Shown one piece after another: positions 1 through 9,385 of a stretch of DNA of 64,000 bases. Where the stretch lies: NCBI RefSeq assembly GCF_003952225.1, contig NZ_CP034437.1, forward strand, positions 736,001 to 800,000. Direction: 5' to 3'. Each line of letters begins with the position of its first letter. Within the stretch, counting starts at the first letter, position 1. Under the pieces are notes generated by a model that did no database searches, was not told the DNA's origin, and worked only from the letters and a program-made list of their open reading frames with translations. This stretch comes from Paenibacillus albus (GTDB lineage Bacteria > Bacillota > Bacilli > Paenibacillales > Paenibacillaceae). The position numbers and the translations under genes were made by a program.

Positions 1-300
1 CTCTCGTTCAATAAGGGCAACCTGCTCGAAGCAAGCTTCCAGCTCTTGCTGAACGGACAGACCTCCGCTAAGTTCCGAGAATTGTGAGAAATATCCGATT
101 CGCACCTGAGGATCAATTTCGACTCTGCCGGACGTCGGCTCTTCCTTGCCCATGATGAGCTTGAATACCGTCGACTTACCGGCGCCGTTCCGTCCGATTA
201 GGCCAATGCGTTCCCCTTGCATAACCCGAAAATAAATATCGCGGAAGATCATGGACTCTTCATACTTCTTCGTAACGTTCTCCAACCGTATTACGCTCAT
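1..300 (-). CDS. ABC-F family ATP-binding protein, N-terminal part (cut by window edge)
   Basis: The first 100 codons of an ATPase begin at the ATG at 298-300 behind an AGAAGGGTGA ribosome site and run off the window. A Walker A motif (LIGRNGAGKST) is visible near residues 35-45. It is followed by a strand ending IGYFSQF, the Q-loop region typical of ABC-F proteins. ABC-F members are soluble double-ATPase proteins that act on the ribosome, in translation rescue or antibiotic protection, rather than in transport. The second ATPase domain and the linker lie outside the window, so the subfamily cannot be settled. The frameshifted kinase gene lies directly upstream on the same strand, with about 60 bp between them. 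Confidence 0.8.
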   Translation of the reverse strand, partial: MSVIRLENVTKKYEESMIFRDIYFRVMQGERIGLIGRNGAGKSTVFKLIMGKEEPTSGRVEIDPQVRIGYFSQFSELSGGLSVQQELEACFEQVALIERE

Positions 301-363
301 GCCCATCACCCTTCTGATTCCAACACTCTAGGGTGATTATACCACCCTCCGGTGGCAGCCTGT

Positions 364-1958
364 CTAAGCTTGCGGCAGCCATATGGCAAAGGTTGTCCCT
401 TTTCCATGCTCGCTCTCTACGTTTATTCTTCCTTTATGCAATTCAATAATGCTGTAGCTCATCGATAATCCTAGGCCTAATCCGTATTTTTTCGTTGAAT
501 GGAACGGAGTGGCAAGCTTCTCTAACGTATCCTTATCCATTCCAAATCCATCATCGCTGATTACAATTTCAATCCCATGATCACGCTCACTCTGCTGGAT
601 AACGACTGATATGTTCCCGTCTAAGTCAACGGCATCAAAGGCATTTTGCAAAACATTGAGAATGACCTGTTTTATTTTATCCTTATCCATATCAATCTCA
701 TCTTTATATAAAGGCTGATATTGAACGTTTATGTTTTTACTATGAAGGTCATTTTCCATTAACGCCAAAATATCTTCAATGAGTGTATGTATGCCTACTT
801 TAGTTTTTATGATTTCTTTCTGATCAGGCTTAGCCATCATTACAAATTGCTGAACAAGATTTTTTATTCTTTCTAATTCGCTAAAGATGATTCTGAAATA
901 GTCTTTTTGCTTATGATCAGCTGTTTTGAAATTTTCTTTAAGGAGCGCTAATAAACCTATAATAGACGTAAGCGGATTTCGAATCTCATGAGCAAGTCCT
1001 GCGCCGATTTTACCTATAGCCGACAATTTCTCGCTTAACATAAGTTGTCTTTCTAAGACAAGCCTATCCGTAATGTCTCTAAACTGGCCGAATACGCCGA
1101 TGATTTGGCCCAATTCATCATAGATTGGGAATGAATCGAATAGAAACGTTTTGTTTGATATCGATATTTCTATATCTTCATACTTCTCGCTGCCTCTTAG
1201 AACACGTTCCATGTATTCTCCGATAACGGCTACTTCTGTAATCTGACGATCGCATAGTTCATCTTTTTTACTGGATAGAACTTTCTCGGCATACGGATTT
1301 ATTTCAACTATACTGCCGTTCTCATTGGTCAATATAATTCCGTTTCGACTGTTTTCCATTAGTACTTGATTCATGACTAATAACTTCTTATTCTGCTTCT
1401 TCGTTATTACCTCTCGTTCTATAGAATCTACGGCAGACTGGAGCAATCCCAGATGATATGGACTTACATGCTGAGCGGCCATCATCATCGAGATCGTCCC
1501 GCCTATCTTGCCTGAAGAACGAAAGGGTACAGAGAAGCAAGCACTTTCATGTAAACAACGGTAGAAATGGTCTGATCCAATGAGTCCGGCGGATTGTTCC
1601 ATTCTCAAAGCCATTTCAATGCTATTCGTGCCCACCTTCTCTTCCTCTAATCGGATTCCGGTGGATAAGCCCAATGATTCGATTTGCCACTTGATCATTT
1701 CGTCACCGTACAACTCAAGGATGTACCCCTCATGATCCGTAATACAGATTAATACGGCTGTCCCATCCAAATCGGATATTAACCTCGTCATAAACTCTCT
1801 TGCCACTGAAAGGGTAACATCAAGTACCTTCTTTTTTGCTCCACCACGCTTATTGGCAATTTTTCTTTAGGCGCCGGCAGATCATCGGGACTTAATTTAT
1901 GATCCAAACATTTTTGATGTGAGTTAGCTATATATGTACTTCTTGACTCTATGAACAT
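364..1958 (-). pseudogene. sensor histidine kinase (GAF-PAS-HisKA-HATPase), frameshifted as sequenced
   Basis: The gene is read in two pieces. A short N-terminal frame starts at ATG 1958 and ends in a stop near 1788. The main frame continues as residues from about 52 to the end at 364. Adding one A to the A6 run (T6 at 1832-1837 on the plus strand) joins them into 531 aa. The joined N-terminus resembles the sensor region of AcoR-like activators (SHQKC, then a GAF domain with EKVGTNS). After it come a PAS domain (ILTNENGSIVEINPYAEKVL), an H-box with HEIRNPLTS, and a GHKL ATPase with DGFGMD and GLGLGLS. No membrane segment is visible, so a cytosolic sensor is inferred. No response regulator is adjacent. 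The frameshift could be a sequencing error, real decay, or -1 slippage on the A run. Confidence 0.8.
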
Positions 1959-2008
1959 TCTAGTCACCAACCGAATAGGGAATAAACACTATTGTCTATT
2001 ATAGATCA

Positions 2009-2034
2009 AAGACCTATCCACAGGGATAGGTCTT
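2009..2034 (-). terminator. hairpin after the YflT-like gene
   Basis: An 11-bp perfect stem (AAGACCTATCC with its complement) and a 4-base loop lie about 35 bp past the stop of the stress-protein gene. The T-tract is poor on either strand, so termination is only probable. Confidence 0.45.
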
Positions 2035-2069
2035 CTTCTCTTAATTTATATATGTGTAATTTGTTAGCC

Positions 2070-2474
2070 TCAAAAAGGAATGTATCCTGGGTAGTAGTAG
2101 ATTGTATCGTCATACTCATCTTCCTTGTATTCTCTGCCGCCCCAGGCGATGACGAGGATTTTGTCTCTGTCCATCTCTCCTTCGAGATACTCGGCATATT
2201 CCTTGGAGATCCCGAGAGACCTCATCTTGGCGCGAAGCTCGTCACCTGTCGAGCGGAATACATTGGCAATCGCCGTACCGACGCCTTCGACAGTTACCCC
2301 AATCTGCTCGGCACTCGTGTTCTTCGCGATTCTCTCCGTCCTGTCCTTATCATGGGTCAGTACGAAGATATTGTGCGGATCATAGCCTTCGCCGCGGAAG
2401 CGCATAACCTCCCGTTGAACCTCGTTCAAGCTGCCCACCGTGTGAACCTTCGTCGTCATCGTTTCGATTGTCAT
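2070..2474 (-). CDS. general stress protein, YflT/GS17M-like domain
   Basis: This 134-aa protein starts at ATG 2474 behind a strong GAGGAGG site. The N-terminal half (VHTVGSLNEVQREVMRFRGEGY, then IFVLTHDKDRTERI) has the pattern of the heat-induced stress protein YflT domain found in sigma-B general-stress proteins. That half is followed by a helical segment and an acidic, tyrosine-rich C-terminal tail. The biochemical function of the family is unknown. The next gene upstream on the same strand encodes a small DUF1328 membrane protein, which is often stress-related, so the pair may be co-regulated. No sigma-B promoter was confirmed. Confidence 0.75.
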   Translation of the reverse strand: MTIETMTTKVHTVGSLNEVQREVMRFRGEGYDPHNIFVLTHDKDRTERIAKNTSAEQIGVTVEGVGTAIANVFRSTGDELRAKMRSLGISKEYAEYLEGEMDRDKILVIAWGGREYKEDEYDDTIYYYPGYIPF

Positions 2475-2538
2475 TGTAATTCCTCCTCGTTAACGAATGT
2501 TTGGTACAAAGTTAAAGCTTGGGACTAGCAGCTTACAG

Positions 2539-2700
2539 CTATGCTCGTCGTCTTCCGAAAATGAACGAAACCAAGAACATGACCAGAAAGACAACGAATA
2601 GGATCTTCGCGATGCCGGCTAACGTGGACACAATGCCGAGAAAGCCGAATATGCCAGCAATGATTGCGAAGATGAAAAACATCAGTGCCCATCCTAACAT
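2539..2700 (-). CDS. DUF1328 small membrane protein (YtjA family)
   Basis: This 53-aa protein starts at ATG 2700 behind AGAGGTGA. A longer reading frame upstream exists but lacks a ribosome site. Two hydrophobic helices cover residues 3-25 ([19 protein letters not shown]) and 28-48, and the C-terminus is a positively charged GRRRA. Length and pattern match DUF1328/YtjA, small inner-membrane proteins of unknown role that are frequently induced by stress. It lies upstream of the YflT-like stress protein on the same strand. Confidence 0.8.
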   Translation of the reverse strand: MLGWALMFFIFAIIAGIFGFLGIVSTLAGIAKILFVVFLVMFLVSFIFGRRRA

Positions 2701-2942
2701 ATGAATCACCTCTTCCTTCCAAAGCTGCTTGTTTCCCTTGCTTGAAAATGGATTAACCCTATTGGTTCGGGATTGAAACAACAGAATTTGGAAATATCCT
2801 TCTTTTCTCATGTGATATTCGGCTATTAATGAAGAGCTTTTCGATCGAGTTTCGCTATGAAAATGGTCTGTTTCATATCTGGCCAAGCTGTGTAAAAATG
2901 CACAAGCTTGCAACACACAATTCGAGAAGGTGGTGTTGTTCG

Positions 2943-3797
2943 ATGAATAAACATAAGGTACATGTTAATGGCATCGACATGGTGTATGAGGAGTACGGTC
3001 ACAGCAACGAAAGAGCGATCGTACTGCTACATGGCTTCTGCGGCTCTTCTCTTTATTGGCATAAGGTTTGTCCTCAGCTCAGCAAACATTATCGGGTCAT
3101 CCTGCCAAACCTTAGGGGCCATGGAGGCACCGAGGTCCCGGATGGAGTCTATACGATGGAGACGATGGCAGACGACATTCTGGGCTTAATCGATTTATTG
3201 GGTCTGGACAAAACGGTGATCTTCGGTCACTCCATGGGCGGCTATGTGGCGCTCGCCTTCGCGGACAAATATTCGCATCGGTTGTCAGGCTTCGGCTTGA
3301 TCCACTCCACGGCGCTTCCCGATACTCCCGTGGTAAAGGCCAAGCGTCTCCAAGATATTGAGGATATCAAGCGGGATGGCATCCACGAATACGTGGAGAA
3401 AATGACCGAGCGCTTATTCGTCGAATCGACGCGGGAGGAAATTCCGGATGAGGTCCATCGGATTAAATCCGTGGGTAAAGTCATGCAGCCTGAAGGCGCG
3501 ATTCACGCGCTTGAGGGGATGCGAATACGCAAGGACCGCAGCGCCGTGCTCTACGAGGCGAACTTCCCTGTTCTGCTCGTCGCCGGTTCGGAGGATCATG
3601 TGATTTCCCCGGACGAGGCTTTCGGCGTGAATGAAGGACATGTACCCAGGTCAACCTTCAATTACCCTCACATTTCAGAGAATACGTTTGAGGGCATCGC
3701 CCACATGAGTCTTGTCGAAGTGCCGGAGCAGCTTGCTCGTCTGATGGCGAACTATCTAAGGACCCTTCACGAGAGGGAAACTTTGCGGATTCTTTAA
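2943..3797 (+). CDS. alpha/beta hydrolase
   Basis: This 284-aa protein starts at ATG 2943 behind AAGGTGG. The frame extends 38 codons further upstream, but that part has no ribosome site. The alpha/beta-hydrolase landmarks are in order: the oxyanion-hole motif LLHGFCGSS near residue 30, the nucleophile elbow GHSMGG near residue 95, a late acidic residue in [11 protein letters not shown], and a catalytic His in [14 protein letters not shown] near the C-terminus. Substrate cannot be predicted; esterases, lipases and haloperoxidase-like enzymes share this layout. A strong bidirectional terminator follows, and it is shared with the convergent efflux gene. Confidence 0.85.
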   Translation: MNKHKVHVNGIDMVYEEYGHSNERAIVLLHGFCGSSLYWHKVCPQLSKHYRVILPNLRGHGGTEVPDGVYTMETMADDILGLIDLLGLDKTVIFGHSMGGYVALAFADKYSHRLSGFGLIHSTALPDTPVVKAKRLQDIEDIKRDGIHEYVEKMTERLFVESTREEIPDEVHRIKSVGKVMQPEGAIHALEGMRIRKDRSAVLYEANFPVLLVAGSEDHVISPDEAFGVNEGHVPRSTFNYPHISENTFEGIAHMSLVEVPEQLARLMANYLRTLHERETLRIL

Positions 3798-3839
3798 TGG
3801 AGGTTTGCCGGAAATGATGCGCAGCATTCATAGAATGAA

Positions 3840-3880
3840 ATAAACGGGGACCGCAGAGGTCCCCGTTTATTTTTATTTTT
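3840..3880. terminator. bidirectional terminator between the hydrolase and the MFS pump
   Basis: A perfect stem from ATAAACGGGGACC (3840-3852) pairs with 3858-3870 around a 5-base loop. T-rich sequence follows on the plus strand and A-rich sequence precedes it, so it can serve both convergent genes. Confidence 0.8.
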
Positions 3881-3910
3881 TTAGAAAAAGCTATGCACGG
3901 AACATCAACA

Positions 3911-5368
3911 TTAATGGCCTGCATCCATGACGACAGCCGGTTGAGCCGCTTGCCCCTTAGCCGGCCTTCTGAGCGTGAACGCGAGCAGCAACCCTACCGC
4001 AGCAAACATAGCAATCAATAGATACGCATTATGAAAAGCGTGCGACATCGCATCCGGAATCGGCGCCTCGCCTTGGCTCGAATAATGATTCGTACGGCTG
4101 ACAAGCAGCGTCGTCAATCCCGCTATAGCGAACGACCCGACGACCTGCTGGGCGGCGCTTGTCAACGAGGTCACTTTGCCGACCAGCTCCTTGGGAGCCG
4201 TTTGAATCAGATGCGTATTCAAGGCGATGAAGGACATCCCTGTTCCGAATCCGATCAGCATACGTGGAGCCAAGAACAACCACGGGCTGTCGCTCGGATC
4301 AATGAGCGAGAACAAGTACGCGCCTACCGTAATTAGGATTAATCCGCCGATGACCAACGGACGTGCACCGATGCGGTCGAACAATCGTCCGCTAAACGGC
4401 ATCATCGTCGCGGAGGCTAATGCCTGCGGCAAGGTCCATAATCCTGCCTCAAATGCACTCATTCCCATTAATCGCTGCATGAAGTACGGAATAGCGAAGA
4501 TTAGCCCGAACATGGTGAACTGCATGACCCACTGCACGATAATCCCGCGAGTAAATTGCATGGAGCGGAATACTCTGAGCTCGAGCAGAGGCTCTCTCTT
4601 CTTGCGGAGCTCGATAATGACGAACAAGATCATCGCGATGGCACCGATGGTGAGACCCGCGACTGTCTTCGCAGAAGACCACCCATTCCCCGCTTCGCTT
4701 AACCCGTACGACAGACCGCCGAATGCGAATGGCGCAAGCGCGATGCCCGCGTAATCGAGCGGTGCAGACGCTTTTTTCGGGAGATTAGGCAATGACAGGA
4801 CGCTCATGATTACGCCGGCGATTCCAACCGGTATATTGATGAGGAAGATCCATTGCCAATTGACGTAGTCGACCAGATAACCGGCTACGACCGGTCCAAG
4901 TGCCGGTGCAAGAAGGACAGGCAAGCCCATCATGCCCATAATTTTGCCCACCGACTCTGGAGGGCTGATTCGATAAGTCATTGCGAAGGCGATCGGCATG
5001 ACCATCCCGCCGCCTAGTCCTTGCACGATTCGAAAGGCGATTAGCTGCTCCGCCGTGCCCGCCAACGCGCACAGAATCGAACCGAGAATGAACAGGATAA
5101 TGGATACGATGAAGGTCTGTTTCGCCCCGAAACGGTCGGAGAACCATCCCGCCATCGGAATGACGACGGCTTGAGAGAGCGAATAGCCCGTGATCGTCCA
5201 TTGAATAAGGCTTAATGAGCTGTGCAGATCATCGGCAAGCGTCGGAATGGCGACATTAACCGCAGTCGTATCCAAGATCACCATAAACAGCCCAACGACA
5301 ATCGCAATAAGCGGAGCAAGGAGCGAGCGGACGGACATAGACTCGTTTGCATGAATTTCTGCGGACAT
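3911..5368 (-). CDS. DHA2-type multidrug efflux MFS transporter (EmrB/QacA-like)
   Basis: This 485-aa protein starts at ATG 5368 behind GGGGGAA; a TTG five codons upstream is less likely. About 14 hydrophobic helices are visible. The N-terminal region has the DHA2 pattern LDTTAVNVAIPTLADDL followed by QWTITGYSLSQAVVIPMAGWFSDRFG, which is MFS motif A in the second loop. The QGLGGGMVMPIAFAM motif follows, and the antiporter motif C-like segment is GLPVLLAPALGPVVAGYLVDY. The DHA2 family exports drugs by proton antiport from the cytoplasmic membrane. A TetR-family gene is divergent with a 160-bp gap holding a palindrome, which is the usual arrangement for a drug-inducible pump. Confidence 0.88.
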   Translation of the reverse strand: MSAEIHANESMSVRSLLAPLIAIVVGLFMVILDTTAVNVAIPTLADDLHSSLSLIQWTITGYSLSQAVVIPMAGWFSDRFGAKQTFIVSIILFILGSILCALAGTAEQLIAFRIVQGLGGGMVMPIAFAMTYRISPPESVGKIMGMMGLPVLLAPALGPVVAGYLVDYVNWQWIFLINIPVGIAGVIMSVLSLPNLPKKASAPLDYAGIALAPFAFGGLSYGLSEAGNGWSSAKTVAGLTIGAIAMILFVIIELRKKREPLLELRVFRSMQFTRGIIVQWVMQFTMFGLIFAIPYFMQRLMGMSAFEAGLWTLPQALASATMMPFSGRLFDRIGARPLVIGGLILITVGAYLFSLIDPSDSPWLFLAPRMLIGFGTGMSFIALNTHLIQTAPKELVGKVTSLTSAAQQVVGSFAIAGLTTLLVSRTNHYSSQGEAPIPDAMSHAFHNAYLLIAMFAAVGLLLAFTLRRPAKGQAAQPAVVMDAGH

Positions 5369-5436
5369 TATAAATTCCCCCAAGGTTAATCATTTTACTG
5401 CTATAAAAATAGCACACCCCACCTTATGAAATAAAC

Positions 5437-5460
5437 TAATTTAATAAAAAAGTTAAATTA
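5437..5460. promoter_or_regulatory. candidate TetR operator in the divergent pump/regulator gap
   Basis: A perfect 8-bp inverted repeat, TAATTTAA at 5437-5444 and TTAAATTA at 5453-5460 with an 8-base spacer, sits between the pump gene and the TetR gene. The symmetry and position fit a TetR-dimer operator. The sequence is AT-rich, so chance similarity is possible. Confidence 0.45.
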
Positions 5461-5528
5461 ATAAAGAGGTTTATAACACTCGCCAGATGTTCTATACTTA
5501 GAGTTGGTCATCCTGGAGGTGTTGAGAA

Positions 5529-6233
5529 ATGTCGGAAACCGTTTGCGATCCGTTATTCGAGAAACGGGAGAAGCTTGTGATGCGCTTGATGCCCTACGTC
5601 CAGAAGAACGGCTTTAGCTCGCTCAAGATGGACGATGCGGCCAAATATATGGATATCAGCAAACCGACGATGTACAAGTATTTCGCGTCGAAAACCGAAA
5701 TCGCGGAAAGTCTCATTGATAAATTCGTACTGTATGTATCCCATCAAATGCTGGCGGAAGCTCCGCCCAAGCTGTCGCCGGAGCTGCAATCGCAGCCGAC
5801 CGCCGAAGAGCTGAAGTTCTACAACGAGTCCTTTGCCATAGCGTTCAAGCTCACGATCAAGCTGTCGTTCTACTTGACGGATGTTCTCCTTCAAGACTTG
5901 AATGCATCCTATCCCGACTTGTACGCCAAGCTTGCGGGAGCCATAGAGCTATGCAAGAACAAGCTCGCCGACTACTTCAACAGTGGCATTGCGCTTGGTG
6001 TTTTCTATCCGATTCATGCGGGCCTTTATTTGACCCAATCCGATCTCGTGTTCCGCAAGATACTGGATCCCAAGTGGCTGATGCTGCAGAACATGACGAT
6101 GAAGCAGGCTTTGATGGACTTCTACAAGTCGATGAAGCACCAGGTGTTCTACGAGAAATGGTTGGATGAAGACAACTCCGTAATGGGTGCTTACTTCGAT
6201 GCCTTGATCGCCGGAATGCGCGCATACGAATAA
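5529..6233 (+). CDS. TetR/AcrR family transcriptional regulator
   Basis: This 234-aa protein starts at ATG 5529 behind TGGAGGTG. The N-terminal TetR helix-turn-helix is clear in residues 15-60 (LMPYVQKNGFSSLKMDDAAKYMDISKPTMYKYFASKTEI): the recognition helix SKPTMYKYF is followed by the usual K-E/I helix. The longer C-terminal ligand domain is helical and not assignable. It is divergent from the DHA2 pump, so local repression of that pump is the simplest inference. It ends at a bidirectional terminator. Confidence 0.88.
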   Translation: MSETVCDPLFEKREKLVMRLMPYVQKNGFSSLKMDDAAKYMDISKPTMYKYFASKTEIAESLIDKFVLYVSHQMLAEAPPKLSPELQSQPTAEELKFYNESFAIAFKLTIKLSFYLTDVLLQDLNASYPDLYAKLAGAIELCKNKLADYFNSGIALGVFYPIHAGLYLTQSDLVFRKILDPKWLMLQNMTMKQALMDFYKSMKHQVFYEKWLDEDNSVMGAYFDALIAGMRAYE

Positions 6234-6235
6234 GA

Positions 6236-6267
6236 AGAGCCTCCTTCGCTTTAGTGAAGGAGGCTCT
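6236..6267. terminator. bidirectional terminator between TetR gene and second MFS gene
   Basis: A 12-bp perfect stem (AGAGCCTCCTTC and its complement) with an 8-base loop lies directly after the TetR stop, between two convergent genes. Confidence 0.75.
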
Positions 6268-6283
6268 CTTCTATTCATGTCAT

Positions 6284-7482
6284 TTAGTTTAAAGGCCGGT
6301 TCACAGAAAGAAGCCTGCGGTGCTGCTTTTTGTGCATAATCGATATACCTACAAAGATGGAGCAGGAAATAAGAGCTAATAATGAACCTGTTACATACAG
6401 CACATTGAAGCCATAATGATCGATAATCCATCCGCCGCTGCTGCTTGCAATGAGACTAGCCAAACTGCCGGCAATAATGGCGAAGATCGTTTGTCCTGTC
6501 GCCTTTAAGCCCTCAGGACTCATTTCATATATAAAATTAACCGCCGCCGCTGAGTATAAGCCAAACGTAATCCCATGAAGCATCTGGTTCATAAATAACA
6601 ATTGGAATGTCGGTTCCATAGAAAGTACGAACCATCGAAGGGCTGCAACCCCCGTACTAAAAGCGAGAACATTGAAATAACCGAACCGTCGCAGCAAATA
6701 CGCAGAGAAAATAAACAGTGGTAACTCGCTCATTGCTGAGACCGTGCTAAGCATACCGAGCTTCTGCGCTACTTCTCCTCCTAGTTTATTGACTAGTACC
6801 GGAAAGAACACACTGTTAAAGCCATTACCAAGCCCCACCAACAAACTACACAGTAAAAACAAAACGAAATAACGATTCGCCGCTAACTGACGGAAACCCG
6901 CAGCCATGGCACTTGGCTTTGCTATTTGCCATCAGAAGCCGGTTTTACGCGCAGCAACGCAATGATTGCAATTACACTCGTAACGAGATAAGTAACAAAT
7001 ATCATATTTATGCCATAGTGATTGTACATCATGCCTAACGGAGTCACTGCTAGCGCAAAACTGATTGATCCTAATACGCGGATGCCCCCATAACTTTGAC
7101 CATTGGCCCGGGCATGGCTTATTGTAATTTCCTCCATACTCGGTTTCACGGCCAAGGACAGAAAGAAATAGACCGCAGACACCATAATATACATGTAAAA
7201 ACGCTCATTGCTTAGCAAGTACCCGAACGTAACGATCGGTGTCAGCAATAAGCTCACCAACAATAATCGCTTTCCTATCCCATATCGATCGCTAAGATAA
7301 CCCCAAACCGACTGTGCCGCCAGTCCAATAAGCGGTCCCAGCGAGTATAGAACTCCGATCTGTTGGTTGCTAAGCCCCTCTTGGGCAAACCAGTAGCTTA
7401 AGAATGGAACGAAAGAAGCATTGGCTATATAGAACATAAACATAAACACGTGCATCGAATATTTGTTGTTTAATGGGTTCAT
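6284..7482 (-). pseudogene. MFS transporter (MFS_1-like), frameshifted as sequenced
   Basis: Two consecutive frames give the two halves of one 12-helix carrier. The N-terminal half starts at ATG 7482 (GGAAG six bases upstream) and stops after DGK. The C-terminal half continues from about 6922 to 6284. Adding one A to the run opposite 6925-6927 joins them into 399 aa, the normal length for this family. Motif A (GYLSDRYGIGKRLL) lies between helices 2 and 3, and the second half opens with AANRYFVLFLLCSLLVGLGNG. The layout resembles MFS_1-like sugar or nucleoside carriers, but no substrate can be named. As sequenced, neither half would be a working transporter. Confidence 0.8.
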
Positions 7483-7529
7483 GACCAACTTCCTTACTTT
7501 TCTATTTCACATCTAACTGGCAAAAATTT

Positions 7530-7550
7530 AGGGCCCCATGAGGGGGCCCT
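7530..7550 (-). terminator. GC-rich hairpin upstream of the second MFS gene
   Basis: AGGGCCCC pairs with GGGGCCCT. On the minus strand it is followed by TAAATTTTTG, so it may stop read-through into the carrier gene. Confidence 0.5.
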
Positions 7551-7772
7551 AGCTAGAAAATAACCATCACATCATTGTAATGTTAGACGAATACAGCAGA
7601 AACATATTAATAATAGCATTAATGCTTCATGCGCACTAGAGATTTCCTTCAATGGGCGCACCATGGTAAGGGTCAAACCGAGACGGTTCCCCGTCCCCGG
7701 CTTGAGGCGATGGAGCGGTATTTCCAATAAGACAAAGCATATAAGACCTATCATTCATAGAGCTAAAACGAA

Positions 7773-7793
7773 AGGCACCCGCTTCGGGTGCCT
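7773..7793 (-). terminator. terminator after the short-chain dehydrogenase
   Basis: AGGCACCCG and its perfect complement flank a 3-base loop about 50 bp past the dehydrogenase stop. A T-rich stretch follows on the minus strand. Confidence 0.7.
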
Positions 7794-7842
7794 CTTAGTT
7801 ACAATAATAATAAGATCAGCAAGATTCCGTTCCCTGCAGCTG

Positions 7843-8748
7843 TTACAAAAGACCCGCCAACGTCTCGCCTTGCTCTAATTTTGTGTACGAAATGCTGAAT
7901 TTCCAAAGTTCAAGCGCATGATCCTCATTATAAGAAAGCGGAGATGAAGGAATCGTCTCCGTACCCCTATCGTAATATTCGCCTGTCACTTGTCCATAAT
8001 TGTCACCTGTCATAATTTCCGCTAAACCCTTTGATGAACCCTCAAGTGAACCGATTCTGTCAGATACAGCCTCTAAGAATTCGGGAGTAAACCGTGATTT
8101 ATCGAGTGCGAAGTTCGTATTCGTCATCAGGCCGGGATTAAGTGCATTTACCGTAATTGTCGAATCCATGCGCGCAAGCCTTCGGCTTAATTCATAGGTG
8201 AAATAGAGGTTGCACAGTTTGGAAAAAGGATAACGAACGAAAGATTCCCCTAGTTTATTGTCTGGATGCGCCAATGCCGATGTGCCCGGCCAAGTCAGTT
8301 CATCGCCAGGGGGCTTGTGCATGTCACTGCTCACCATTAGGATGCGGCCCGCTGGCTGCATGGAAGGAAGCAGAAGATTGGTGAGCAGAAAATGACCCAA
8401 ATGATTCGTCTCAAATACAATATCAAAGCCGTCTTGTGTTAGTCCTTTATTCATGCCGTTTATTCCAGCATTACAAACGAGCCCGAAAAGTGGCTCTTCG
8501 TTCTGCTCATTGTACCTCTTCACGAAAGTGCGAACCGAAGCAAGTGAGGCAACATCAAGCTCCATGGTCTGAATCTCAGCATGGGGGCTGCTCTTCATAA
8601 TTTCAGCTTTTGCCTGTTCTGCCCTCTCATTATTCCGGGCAGCCAGTATCACCCGGTATTCAGGGGAACGTGCAATAAGCCGGGCTGCTTCGAATCCAAG
8701 TCCCGAATTGGCCCCTGTAATGATGATGGTCTTTTTATTGTTTGGCAT
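7843..8748 (-). CDS. short-chain dehydrogenase/reductase (retinol-dehydrogenase-like)
   Basis: This 301-aa protein starts at ATG 8748 with AGGAGG nine bases upstream. The NAD(P)-binding motif TGANSGLG is at residues 10-17, the structural VCNAG motif is near residue 90, and the catalytic Y-x-x-x-K is in YPFSK near residue 180. The arginine after the second strand (ILAARN) suggests NADP(H). The layout resembles the retinol dehydrogenase/protochlorophyllide reductase-like group, but the substrate is unknown. It lies just downstream of the MarR-type gene on the same strand, with about 50 bp between them, so they may share a transcript. Confidence 0.85.
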   Translation of the reverse strand: MPNNKKTIIITGANSGLGFEAARLIARSPEYRVILAARNNERAEQAKAEIMKSSPHAEIQTMELDVASLASVRTFVKRYNEQNEEPLFGLVCNAGINGMNKGLTQDGFDIVFETNHLGHFLLTNLLLPSMQPAGRILMVSSDMHKPPGDELTWPGTSALAHPDNKLGESFVRYPFSKLCNLYFTYELSRRLARMDSTITVNALNPGLMTNTNFALDKSRFTPEFLEAVSDRIGSLEGSSKGLAEIMTGDNYGQVTGEYYDRGTETIPSSPLSYNEDHALELWKFSISYTKLEQGETLAGLL

Positions 8749-8798
8749 GGATATCCTCCTTGGCTTAAAATTTGGCACGATATCTCAACAGCCTTATT

Positions 8799-9224
8799 TC
8801 ACTTTAAAATATCGCTTACCTTTTTTAATCCGTCCTTTAAGCTATTTATTTCTGAATCACACAAGGAATTCAATATCACATTTTCCAAATCCAAAAATAC
8901 CTTTTGAATTAGATCGGCTAGCTTTTTCCCGTCTTCAGTCATATATAATTGTTTTTGCCTTTCATTACCGACCGTAATTTCGCGTTTTATATACTTATCA
9001 TTTTCTAAGTTTTTTAAAATATTAGTGATTGTCGCATCTTTCTTCCCTAGATATTGAGCCAAATCTCTTTGTATGGATCCAGGATGCGTATATATATAAT
9101 TTAATGTTCGAGCCTGAATCTCATTAAGCTCTAATTTTTTTAACTGCTTAAGAATATAGGTTTTTTGCAAAATCTGAACAAGATGGATTTGTTCTGAAAT
9201 CGTATTCGTTCCTTTTATCATCAT
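8799..9224 (-). CDS. MarR family transcriptional regulator
   Basis: This 141-aa protein starts at ATG 9224 behind AAGGGGTAGGT. The winged helix is visible: LNEIQARTLNYIYTHPG, then the HTH core IQRDLAQYLGKKDATITNILKNLE, then a wing with IKREITVGNERQKQLYMTEDGKK. This order is diagnostic of MarR. The gene is divergent from a second short-chain dehydrogenase and precedes another on its own strand, so it probably controls both. A promoter with a near-palindromic spacer lies in the divergent gap. The coding sequence is noticeably more AT-rich than neighbouring core genes. Confidence 0.85.
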   Translation of the reverse strand: MMIKGTNTISEQIHLVQILQKTYILKQLKKLELNEIQARTLNYIYTHPGSIQRDLAQYLGKKDATITNILKNLENDKYIKREITVGNERQKQLYMTEDGKKLADLIQKVFLDLENVILNSLCDSEINSLKDGLKKVSDILK

Positions 9225-9292
9225 ACCTACCCCTTTTAAACAATCATACCACAACAATTTAAAAACAAATAGTTAAAAATACAACAATTAAA

Positions 9293-9321
9293 TTGACAAC
9301 TATCTCGAGAGGTAGTACGAT
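9293..9321 (+). promoter_or_regulatory. sigma-A-type promoter with palindromic spacer, upstream of the second dehydrogenase
   Basis: TTGACA at 9293-9298 and TACGAT at 9316-9321 are separated by exactly 17 bases. The spacer contains the near-palindrome CTATCTCGAGAGGTAG (9300-9315). A MarR dimer bound there would block the promoter, which fits the divergent MarR gene. The repressor assignment is inference. Confidence 0.6.
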
Positions 9322-9385
9322 GCTTATCAAATAGAAGATCTTATTAAACGATTTCAAAACTTGTACTTAAAGGAGCGTGCTTATC

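Larger units (their letters stand above)
7489..7842. other. gene-free interval with two hairpins
   Basis: No convincing gene was found. Short overlapping frames on both strands lack ribosome sites and family resemblance. The interval contains one hairpin at 7530-7550 and one at 7773-7793, described separately. It may be the remnant of a decayed gene. Confidence 0.4.

Noticed and set aside
7572..7754. 60-aa minus-strand frame in the gap before the dehydrogenase
   Set aside because: No ribosome site, no recognised family, and hairpins run through the interval.
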